From Hymenobacter psychrotolerans DSM 18569 (GTDB taxonomy: Bacteria; Bacteroidota; Bacteroidia; Cytophagales; Hymenobacteraceae): 35,163 nucleotides of DNA. Numbering within the stretch: the stretch's first letter is position 1; every line of letters starts with the position of its first letter. The notes under the pieces are model-generated. The model did no database searches. It was not told the DNA's origin and saw nothing but the letters and a program-made list of their open reading frames with translations. The stretch lies in the NCBI RefSeq assembly GCF_900142395.1, contig NZ_FRAS01000032.1, positions 1 through 35,163 of the forward strand, read 5' to 3'. This document shows, piece after piece, positions 1 to 6,011 of this stretch. The position numbers were made by a program, and so were the translations under genes.

Positions 1-2
1 GT

Positions 3-311
3 CAGGACCTGGGTCTGGTGGGCCATACCCCGGCCGGCGTGGTGGTGGAGATGCCCCACAAGAAGCCGCCGAAGCGGGAGTTGACCTTCGCTCAGCAGCT
101 GTACAACCACTTGCTGAGCCCCTTACGCGTGGTCATCGAGCATGCCCACAGCGGAATGAAGCGCTTGCGCATGGTACAGGACACGCTGCGCTTGCGCGGC
201 CAGTGGCGGCGCGACACGGTCATCGTGGTCGCCTGCGGGCTGCACAACCTACGCGTGCGCAGTCCCCTGCGCCTCTACGCGCCCGATAAATTCCCCAAAC
301 TGTCCGAATAA
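3..311 (+). CDS. IS5-group transposase, C-terminal part (DDE_Tnp_4), cut by window start
   Basis: The reading frame is open from base 3, so the gene begins upstream of the window; the GTG at 18 is an internal valine, not a start. About 102 residues remain. PHKKPPKRELT followed by RVVIEHAHSGMKRLRM is the pattern of the last block of DDE_Tnp_4 transposases, and the Glu of IEHAHSG is the expected third acidic residue of the DDE triad. The TAA stop at 309-311 lies inside the right terminal inverted repeat, as is usual for compact insertion sequences. The enzyme would cut and join IS ends. The related N-terminal half at 34875 belongs to another copy or to the same repeat family. Confidence 0.85.
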   Translation, partial: QDLGLVGHTPAGVVVEMPHKKPPKRELTFAQQLYNHLLSPLRVVIEHAHSGMKRLRMVQDTLRLRGQWRRDTVIVVACGLHNLRVRSPLRLYAPDKFPKLSE

Positions 312-316
312 GGTTT
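301..316. repeat. Right terminal inverted repeat of the IS
   Basis: The reverse complement of 301-316 matches 34816-34831 at 13 of 16 positions, with the core ACCTwATTCGGA shared. This marks the right IS end at about base 316. The transposase stop codon sits inside it. The exact outer edge and target duplication cannot be set, because the two ends come from incomplete elements. Confidence 0.7.
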
Positions 317-322
317 AATGAA

Positions 323-2005
323 TCATTTCATCGATAATTTCTGCATGGGATTCGCCGATCCGTCGGCTACCGCCTGTAGGGCGTGTTTCAACTCCGCATC
401 CTGCTCCTTCAGCACCGCGTAGTACGTGGGCTTGCCATACGCACTACGCGCAATGTATGCTTTGAGTTGATTACGAAGCAGATTGGCGCAGCGGCGCAGG
501 TGCGTTGGGTTGGCGGGCATTCCGTCGCGGGCCGCAATTTCGGCCAGTTCCTGCAGCTGCCCATCCGAGATACGGAAGGTGCTCAGGAACTGCTCCGGAC
601 GCAGGGCCTCCAGCTCGGTGCGGTGGCTCTGGAAGTAGTTGATGGCGTATTCGCGCACCAGATTGTGGCTTTGCAGGCGCGTGTAGTAGGCGGAGTAGGC
701 CGAACTGTCGCGCGGCACAAACAGGTCGGGCATGATGCCGCCGCCGCCGTACACCGTGCGTCCATGCACCGTCTGGTAGCGCAGCGAATCGGCGAAATGG
801 ATGCTGTCGGCGTGGAACAGCTCCCCGTGGCGCAGGCGGTTCTGCAGATCCTGCTCGTAGGCAGCCAGCCCCTGGCTATACGATTTCTGGATGCTGCGGC
901 CCGACGGCGTGTAATAGCGGGCAATGGTCAGGCGCAGCTCCGAGCCATCGTTGAGCGCAATGGGCTGCTGCACAAGGCCTTTTCCGAAGGTGCGGCGGCC
1001 CACCACCAGCGCCCGGTCGTGGTCCTGCAACGCGCCGGCCACTACTTCTGCCGCTGAGGCCGAGCCTTCGTCTACGAGCACCACCAGCGGGCCTTCCTCG
1101 AACTCGCCCAGCACCCGCGAATAGGTCTGGGTGTCGTACTGGTCGCCTTTGCCATCGGTGTACACAATCTTGCGCGTGCCCCCGATGAACTCGTCGGCCA
1201 GCTTGGTGGCGCGGTCGAGGTAGCCGCCGGGGTTGCCGCGCAAATCCAGCACAAGGCTAGTCATGCCCTGGCGGCGCAGGTCGCCGAGGACCTGTTTGAA
1301 CTCGTCGTAGGTGCCGCTGGCAAAGCGGCTGATTTTGATGTAACCGGTCTGAGCGTCCAGCAGATACGCCACATCCACCGAGTTATTGGGGATGCGGTTG
1401 CGCGTCAGCATGACGTTCAGCGGCTTGGCCTGGCCGCGGCGCAGCAGCTGCAGCAGCACTTTGGAGCCGCGCGGGCCGCGCAGCTTGCCAAATACCTGCT
1501 CGGTTGTGAGCTGCTTGCCGGAAACCCGTTCGTTGTTGATAGCCAGGATACGGTCGCCGGGCTGCAGGCCCGACTGCTCGGCGGGGCCGCCGCTAAGCGG
1601 TGCTACCACCGTCACGGTGTCGCGGAAGATGTTGAACTCCACGCCTACCCCGTCAAAATCACTCTGCAGAAAAGCCGAGGCCTGTTGCTGCTGCTTGGCC
1701 GGAATAAATACTGAGTGCGGATCGAGGCGCTCCAGCATGCGCCCGATGGCGTAGTCCGACAGCGCCTCGGCATCCACGGAGTCCACATAGTCGCGGTCTA
1801 CGTAGCTGAGAATCTCCTTGAACTTCAGGTAGCCCCGGGCGGTGCCATCGGGGTTTTGGCTGGAAGGCCGGAACGGGTTGGCGCCGAGCAGCACTCCACA
1901 GGCCAGCACCACTGCCAGCAGCAACGGCTGCTGCACCCGGCGCCGCGAATTGCGCGGCACGGGCTCAGAGGAAAGCACCGGCTGAGTCTTGAACCCGACT
2001 GCCAT
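323..2005 (-). CDS. S41 family C-terminal processing peptidase (CtpA/Prc type)
   Basis: Envelope protease of the carboxy-terminal processing family, 560 residues. An N-terminal hydrophobic segment at about 26-43 suggests a membrane anchor or uncleaved signal, placing the protease in the periplasm. A PDZ domain lies at about 118-200 (LQPGDRILAIN). The S41 catalytic core follows, with LVLDLRGNPGGYLD at 251-264, DEGSASAAE at 312-320 and GRRTFGKGLVQQ at 336-347. From family spacing the catalytic residues are Ser317, Lys342 and Gln346. A C-terminal extension of about 170 residues follows, typical of Bacteroidota members. The start is the ATG at 2005, ahead of a basic stretch and the hydrophobic segment. 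Its substrate cannot be told from sequence. It is divergent from ruvX across an AT-rich spacer and ends only 12 bases from the IS stop codon. Confidence 0.93.
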   Translation of the reverse strand: MAVGFKTQPVLSSEPVPRNSRRRVQQPLLLAVVLACGVLLGANPFRPSSQNPDGTARGYLKFKEILSYVDRDYVDSVDAEALSDYAIGRMLERLDPHSVFIPAKQQQQASAFLQSDFDGVGVEFNIFRDTVTVVAPLSGGPAEQSGLQPGDRILAINNERVSGKQLTTEQVFGKLRGPRGSKVLLQLLRRGQAKPLNVMLTRNRIPNNSVDVAYLLDAQTGYIKISRFASGTYDEFKQVLGDLRRQGMTSLVLDLRGNPGGYLDRATKLADEFIGGTRKIVYTDGKGDQYDTQTYSRVLGEFEEGPLVVLVDEGSASAAEVVAGALQDHDRALVVGRRTFGKGLVQQPIALNDGSELRLTIARYYTPSGRSIQKSYSQGLAAYEQDLQNRLRHGELFHADSIHFADSLRYQTVHGRTVYGGGGIMPDLFVPRDSSAYSAYYTRLQSHNLVREYAINYFQSHRTELEALRPEQFLSTFRISDGQLQELAEIAARDGMPANPTHLRRCANLLRNQLKAYIARSAYGKPTYYAVLKEQDAELKHALQAVADGSANPMQKLSMK

Positions 2006-2066
2006 AAGACGCTGAGAGAGTAAGTGTTTAGGCTATAAAAGAAACTTGAAGGAAAGCACAGGATTT

Positions 2067-2074
2067 CAAATCTA
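2067..2074 (-). promoter_or_regulatory. Candidate -7 element for the S41 peptidase gene
   Basis: On the minus strand this reads TAgaTTTG, a full match to the Bacteroidota -7 consensus TAnnTTTG, about 60 bases before the ATG at 2005. No TTG at the usual 18-21 base spacing is seen upstream; the nearest is at about 12 bases, so the call rests on the -7 box alone. Confidence 0.45.
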
Positions 2075-2345
2075 TTGAAACTTTTCCAAGAAAATCGAGC
2101 GGTGCATTAGTCAATATGAATTATCCAATAACAATGCAATTTCATCTTCCTTTAGCCCAATATATTCCCATTTATCCCGAAATCCGGTGCAAAATTGCGC
2201 GGTTGCCTGCAAATACGACACAAAACTAAGTTTATGATTATATGAAGATCAAAACACTTCGGTGAATCTTACGAAACACTCGGTGAGCCGGATTGCCCGG
2301 CTGTTGGATACGACTTTGCGTACCATCGGTTCTGGCTGGTCGTCG

Positions 2346-2353
2346 TATCTTTG
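2346..2353 (+). promoter_or_regulatory. Candidate -7 element for ruvX-def
   Basis: TAtcTTTG is a full match to the Bacteroidota TAnnTTTG box, 50 bases before the ruvX ATG. A TTG at 2316-2318 is 27 bases upstream, longer than the usual spacing, so the -33 part is uncertain. Confidence 0.5.
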
Positions 2354-2403
2354 GGGCGGCGGCCGTAGTGGCTGCGTATCAGGTTTCACTCACCGCTTTT
2401 GCA

Positions 2404-2814
2404 ATGGGCCGTATTCTTGCCATCGACTATGGCCACAAGCGCGTAGGGCTGGCCGTGACGGACCCGCTCCAGCTCATTGCCACGCCCCTCGACACCGTAC
2501 ATAGCAAGGACCTGCTGGCCTACGTGAAGGCGTACCACCTGCGGGAGCCGCTGGCTGCGCTGGTGGTAGGCATGCCCCGCACCCTGCTTAATGAAGCCAC
2601 CGACAGCACCAGCGCCGTAGTAGGGCTGATGCGCAGCCTGCGCAAGGAATTTCCGCAGGTGCCGGTGCACGAGATAGACGAGCGGTATACCTCGCGCATG
2701 GCGCACGCGGCCATGCTGGCCGGGGGCCTTAGCAAAAAAGACCGCCGCGACAAAGCCACCGTCGACCGGGTGTCGGCGACCCTTATTCTGCAATCTTTCC
2801 TCGAATCCCGATGA
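2404..2814 (+). CDS. ruvX: RuvX/YqgF family Holliday junction resolvase-like nuclease
   Basis: This 136-residue protein is the usual size of the RuvX/YqgF family, an RNase H-fold nuclease implicated in 16S rRNA 5' maturation and once proposed as a Holliday junction resolvase. The N-terminus MGRILAIDYGHKRVGLAVTD has the conserved acidic DYG(x)KRVG motif. LVVGMPRTL and HEIDERYTS carry further family motifs, and the tail has VDRVSATLILQSFL. I place the start at the ATG at 2404: the open frame extends upstream to 2293, but those 37 residues are not family-like and a -7 box lies at 2346. The stop TGA overlaps the def ATG (ATGA), so the two are translationally coupled. Confidence 0.93.
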   Translation: MGRILAIDYGHKRVGLAVTDPLQLIATPLDTVHSKDLLAYVKAYHLREPLAALVVGMPRTLLNEATDSTSAVVGLMRSLRKEFPQVPVHEIDERYTSRMAHAAMLAGGLSKKDRRDKATVDRVSATLILQSFLESR

Positions 2815-3410
2815 TTTACCCCATAGTTGCCTTCGGCGACCCGGTGCTGAAAGCCCGCGCCAAAGACATTCCGCACGATTTTCCGGCCGATGAGCTGAAG
2901 CAGATTGTGCAGGACATGTACGACACGATGTACTACGCGCACGGCGTCGGGCTGGCCGCCCCGCAGGTAGGCAAAAGCATACGCCTGTTCGTGATTGACT
3001 CGGAGCCGATGATTGACACCGAGGATGAGGAAACCGGCGAGCCGCTGCCCGAAGTGGAGCAGGGCGTAAAGCAGGTTTTCATCAACCCGCAGATGGTGAG
3101 CGAAACCGGCGAGGAATGGGGCTTTCAGGAAGGCTGCCTGAGCATTCCGGGCGTGCGCGAAATGGTGTACCGCCACGAAACCATCCTGATCCGCTACGAG
3201 GACGAAAACCGCCAGCTCCACGAAAAGACCTTCTCGGGCATGACGGCCCGCGTGATTCAGCACGAGTACGACCACCTGGAAGGCGTGCTGTTCACCGACA
3301 AGATTTCGGGCTTCAAGAAGCAGCTCATCAAGGGCAAGCTCACGCGCATCAGCAAAGGCGACGTGAATGCCGACTACCGCATGCGTTTCGCGGGGCAGGG
3401 CCGGCGGTAA
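2811..3410 (+). CDS. def: Peptide deformylase
   Basis: Removes the N-formyl group from nascent proteins in the cytoplasm with a catalytic metal (normally iron). All three signature motifs are present: GVGLAAPQVG (about 45-54), EGCLSIPG (about 107-114, with the Cys ligand) and QHEYDHLEG (about 149-157, with the two His ligands and catalytic Glu). Length 199 residues fits the Bacteroidota form, which carries an acidic insert (DTEDEETGEPLPE) between motifs 1 and 2. The ATG overlaps the ruvX stop by four bases, so the genes form one transcription unit, closed by a terminator at 3440. Confidence 0.97.
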   Translation: MIYPIVAFGDPVLKARAKDIPHDFPADELKQIVQDMYDTMYYAHGVGLAAPQVGKSIRLFVIDSEPMIDTEDEETGEPLPEVEQGVKQVFINPQMVSETGEEWGFQEGCLSIPGVREMVYRHETILIRYEDENRQLHEKTFSGMTARVIQHEYDHLEGVLFTDKISGFKKQLIKGKLTRISKGDVNADYRMRFAGQGRR

Positions 3411-3439
3411 GCGTCAGCAGCACAGCCAGTAGGAAGAGT

Positions 3440-3471
3440 GTCGCACCGGGTTGGATGCGACCCTTTTTTTT
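3440..3471 (+). terminator. Rho-independent terminator after def
   Basis: A 6-bp stem GTCGCA/TGCGAC with a 10-base loop is followed by CC and a run of eight T. It lies 30 bases after the def stop and ends the ruvX-def unit. Confidence 0.75.
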
Positions 3472-3541
3472 GCAATTTGCCTCCCTGGCTTTATTTCAGT
3501 GGCCTGCTATATCTAGTGTACCTGCTGTGGTTGTCTGTGCT

Positions 3542-4519
3542 ATGAAAAAGCCGTTATTTCTGCTGGCTCTGCTGGGGCTGCTCCTACTGCCGCAACGGCC
3601 CCAGGCGTGGGGCTTTTTCGGGCACCGGCTCATCAACCGGCTGGCCGTATTCACGCTGCCGCCCGAAATGATGGGCTTCTACAAAACCAACATCGAATAC
3701 CTGACCGAAAACGCCACCCGGCCCGACTCGCGGCGCTCAGTGGTGCCCGGCGAGGCCGCCCGCCACTTTCTGGACGTGGATATCTATGGCGACTCGGCCC
3801 TGGCCCGGCTGCCCCGCTCCTACGCCGATGCCGTGGCTAAGTTCGGGGAAGACTCGCTGATGAAGCACGGCATTGTGCCCTGGCAGGTGGTGCGCATGAA
3901 AGGCCAGCTCACGGAAGCGTTCCGCCAGCGCGACGCCGACCGGATTCTGAGCCTCTCCGCCGATATGGGCCACTACATTGCCGATGCCTGCGTGCCGCTG
4001 CACACCACCCACAACTACAACGGCCAGCTCACGGGCCAGCGCGGCATTCATGGCCTGTGGGAATCCCGGCTGCCCGAAATCCTGGCGGCCAACTACGACT
4101 TTTTCACCGGCCCGGCTCCCTACATCGAGCGGCCTTCCGAAACCATCTGGGCGGCCGTGGCCCGCTCCAATGCCGCCGTCGATTCGGTGCTGAGCTTTGA
4201 GCGCGACCTGACGGCGAAGATGCCCGAAGACAAGAAGTTTGGGTTTGAGGAGCGCGGCAACCAGACAGTGCGCGTGTACTCGCGCGAGTTCAGCCGCGAG
4301 TATCACCAGCGCCTTTCGGGGCAGGTGGAGCGGCAGATGCGGCTGGCCCAGCGCCTGATTGGGGCCTTCTGGTACACCTGCTGGGTGGATGCCGGCCAGC
4401 CAAATCTGGACGCTCTGCCCAAACAGCCCTCAGAAAAAGAAAAGCTCCGGCTGGCGCGCGAGGCCAAGGAGCTGCAACAGGCCGCCCCTCAGGCCGCCGT
4501 GCCCGGCCACGAGGACTAA
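3542..4519 (+). CDS. Secreted zinc-dependent phospholipase C / S1-P1 nuclease-fold protein
   Basis: This 325-residue protein starts at the ATG at 3542, just ahead of a basic and hydrophobic signal peptide (MKKPLFLLALLGLLLLPQ). Predicted cleavage after Gln21-Ala22 would leave Trp23 as the mature N-terminus, matching zinc phospholipases C and S1/P1 nucleases, where the N-terminal Trp itself binds zinc. Other likely ligands are His28, an Asp in HFLDVD (75-80), His144, Asp148, His154, His170 and Glu174. The H-x3-D-x5-H and H-x3-E spacings match the trinuclear zinc site. Lipid versus nucleic-acid substrate cannot be settled from sequence. The open frame continues upstream through def in another phase, but that part is spurious. 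The C-terminal 35 residues are charged and Ala-rich. Confidence 0.82.
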   Translation: MKKPLFLLALLGLLLLPQRPQAWGFFGHRLINRLAVFTLPPEMMGFYKTNIEYLTENATRPDSRRSVVPGEAARHFLDVDIYGDSALARLPRSYADAVAKFGEDSLMKHGIVPWQVVRMKGQLTEAFRQRDADRILSLSADMGHYIADACVPLHTTHNYNGQLTGQRGIHGLWESRLPEILAANYDFFTGPAPYIERPSETIWAAVARSNAAVDSVLSFERDLTAKMPEDKKFGFEERGNQTVRVYSREFSREYHQRLSGQVERQMRLAQRLIGAFWYTCWVDAGQPNLDALPKQPSEKEKLRLAREAKELQQAAPQAAVPGHED

Positions 4520-4582
4520 CTTAGTTGCCCGGTTGCGAGTAGATACAGTGCTTTGTTTTCGCACTATTCAGCTTCCGCGCCC

Positions 4583-4954
4583 ATGAAAGGCCTGACCACC
4601 ATTCTGCTGCTCACCGTCTCCAACCTGTTCATGACGTTTGCCTGGTACGGGCACCTGCAGTTCAAGAAGATTTCGTGGCTGCATGGGCTGGGGCTGGTGG
4701 GCGTGATACTGGTGAGCTGGGGGCTGGCCTTTTTCGAGTACGTGTTTCAGGTGCCGGCCAACCGTATCGGGTTCGAGGAAAACGGCGGCCCGTTCAGCCT
4801 GTTTCAGCTTAAAGTGATTCAGGAAGTGGTGTCGCTGACGGTGTTTACGCTGTGCGCCGTGTACGTCTTCAAGACCGATAAGCTGGCCTGGAACCACCTG
4901 CTGGGCTTTGGGCTGCTGGTGGCGGCCGTGTACGTCATTTTCAAGAAATGGTGA
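4583..4954 (+). CDS. DMT-superfamily small membrane protein (DUF486)
   Basis: A 123-residue protein with four predicted membrane helices, at about residues 3-22, 31-50, 72-95 and 101-120. The sequence fits the DUF486 family of the drug/metabolite transporter superfamily: the conserved tail of helix 2, with FFEYVFQVPANRIG, and the next segment with FSLFQLKVIQE, are recognisable. The role is unknown in most organisms. The start is the ATG at 4583; an in-frame TTG at 4553 would add ten residues that do not look like family sequence. It lies 63 bases after the phospholipase-like gene and may be cotranscribed with it. Confidence 0.85.
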   Translation: MKGLTTILLLTVSNLFMTFAWYGHLQFKKISWLHGLGLVGVILVSWGLAFFEYVFQVPANRIGFEENGGPFSLFQLKVIQEVVSLTVFTLCAVYVFKTDKLAWNHLLGFGLLVAAVYVIFKKW

Positions 4955-4970
4955 GCACCAAGCTGCTCTG

Positions 4971-5001
4971 TTGGGGATTGCGCAAGGAATATCTACTTTT
5001 C
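4971..5001 (+). promoter_or_regulatory. Candidate promoter for the CD225-DUF2752 pair
   Basis: TTG at 4971-4973 is followed, after 20 bases, by TActTTTc at 4994-5001, seven of eight matches to TAnnTTTG. Spacing fits the Bacteroidota promoter and the box is 35 bases before the ATG at 5036. Confidence 0.5.
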
Positions 5002-5035
5002 GATATCCAAACCACTTACCCCCTTTTCCTGCTGC

Positions 5036-5350
5036 ATGGAACAACCTTACGCTTCGCCGGCCGGCGTGCCGCCCGTTGGTGGCCCACCGCCTAAAAACTG
5101 GCTCGTCGAATCTATTCTGGTGACTATTTTTTGCTGTCTGCCTTTCGGCATTGTAGCTATTATCAACGCCGCCAACGTCAATTCGCGCGTAGCGGCTGGC
5201 GACTACGCCGGCGCTCAGGAAGCCTCCCTCAACGCCGGAAAGTGGGTGAAGTACGGTCTTATCGGCGCGGTACTTCAGATTGCAATACCCATTGTGATAA
5301 TCTTCGTTCTCGGTCTTGGCGGAGTGATACTCGGCGCTTTCAGCGGCTAA
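5036..5350 (+). CDS. CD225/dispanin domain membrane protein
   Basis: A 104-residue protein with a proline-rich cytoplasmic N-terminus (about 1-20) and two membrane segments, at about 25-45 and 75-100. The first segment and loop, with CCLPFGIVAIINAANVNSRV and then AGDYAGAQEAS, follow the CD225 (interferon-induced transmembrane/dispanin) pattern: a Cys pair at the membrane edge, a short helix, then a loop and A-x-W/K-type juxtamembrane residues. Bacterial members are widespread and uncharacterised; eukaryotic IFITMs alter membrane fusion and curvature, but the function cannot be transferred. A DUF2752 gene follows after 19 bases, so the two are probably cotranscribed. Confidence 0.85.
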   Translation: MEQPYASPAGVPPVGGPPPKNWLVESILVTIFCCLPFGIVAIINAANVNSRVAAGDYAGAQEASLNAGKWVKYGLIGAVLQIAIPIVIIFVLGLGGVILGAFSG

Positions 5351-5369
5351 GCAACTCACGGTACCTGGC

Positions 5370-5780
5370 ATGCTACTTACCCGAAGAACGGCTGGCGTTA
5401 CAGCATTCGGTCTGCTGGCCGGGCTGGCGCTGGCCGTTCTTTATTTCCGCCTCAACCCGGCCCACTACCCGTTTCCCCGATGCCCGGTGCACTGGCTGAC
5501 GGGACTGCACTGCCCCGGCTGCGGCACACAGCGGGCCCTGCATGCGCTGCTGCATGGGCACGTGGTGCAGGCCATCGGCTTCAATCTGCTGGCCGCCCTT
5601 GCGGCCCCCGTTGTGGTGTTTGGGCTGCTGGAAGAAGTACGGGGCCGCCTCACCAGCACGCCCCGCCGCCTCACTTTCCTGTACCGGCCGTGGCTGGGCT
5701 GGGGCACGGTGGGCCTGGTGCTGCTCTTCACCGTGCTGCGCAACCTTCCCGGTCCGCTGGGCGCCTGGCTGGCTCCCTGA
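5370..5780 (+). CDS. DUF2752 domain membrane protein
   Basis: A 136-residue protein with three likely membrane segments, at about 8-27, 65-85 and 108-125. The family signature is clear: a CPVHWLTGLHCPGCGTQRA block at about 37-56 with Cys pairs and the GCGTQRA loop, followed by a short amphipathic segment (LLHGH). The Cys arrangement could bind a metal or form a disulfide, but no function is established. It starts 19 bases after the CD225 gene. In my experience these two families often co-occur in Bacteroidota, which suggests a shared membrane role. The unit ends at the terminator at 5801. Confidence 0.85.
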   Translation: MLLTRRTAGVTAFGLLAGLALAVLYFRLNPAHYPFPRCPVHWLTGLHCPGCGTQRALHALLHGHVVQAIGFNLLAALAAPVVVFGLLEEVRGRLTSTPRRLTFLYRPWLGWGTVGLVLLFTVLRNLPGPLGAWLAP

Positions 5781-5800
5781 GCACCATCCGACAACCAGGC

Positions 5801-5835
5801 AAAAGCCCCGCCACTTATACTGACGGGGCTTTTTT
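5801..5835 (+). terminator. Rho-independent terminator after DUF2752
   Basis: AAAAGCCCCG pairs with CGGGGCTTTT around a 13-base loop and is followed by further T residues. It starts 20 bases after the stop codon. The A-run on the left would also let it work on the minus strand. Confidence 0.9.
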
Positions 5836-6011
5836 GCTGCTCCGGCCGGCTCTCCAAGGCAGTCCAGAAACCTACCAGTACCTGGTCGCCCGGTGCCCGT
5901 AATATCTCCGCAATTCTATTAAGTAGCCGGGCAGCTGCAGTGGCCCGCAACTACTCCTTTGCCCCTGCGTAGGAAGGCGACGCCCACTGTGGGGCTATTG
6001 CTTCTGTTTCT

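Larger units (their letters stand above)
2006..2403. other. AT-rich divergent intergenic region
   Basis: This 398-base gap separates the S41 peptidase gene (minus) from ruvX (plus). Bases about 2035-2260 are strikingly AT-rich against GC-rich neighbours, with several A/T runs. It holds candidate promoters for both flanking genes. I see no convincing coding sequence, tRNA or long hairpin. Short open frames running into ruvX from 2262 and 2293 lack protein-like composition. Confidence 0.6.

Noticed and set aside
2293..2403. N-terminal extension of RuvX
   Set aside because: Residues are not family-like, and the ATG at 2404 starts the conserved MGRILAIDYG motif downstream of a -7 box.
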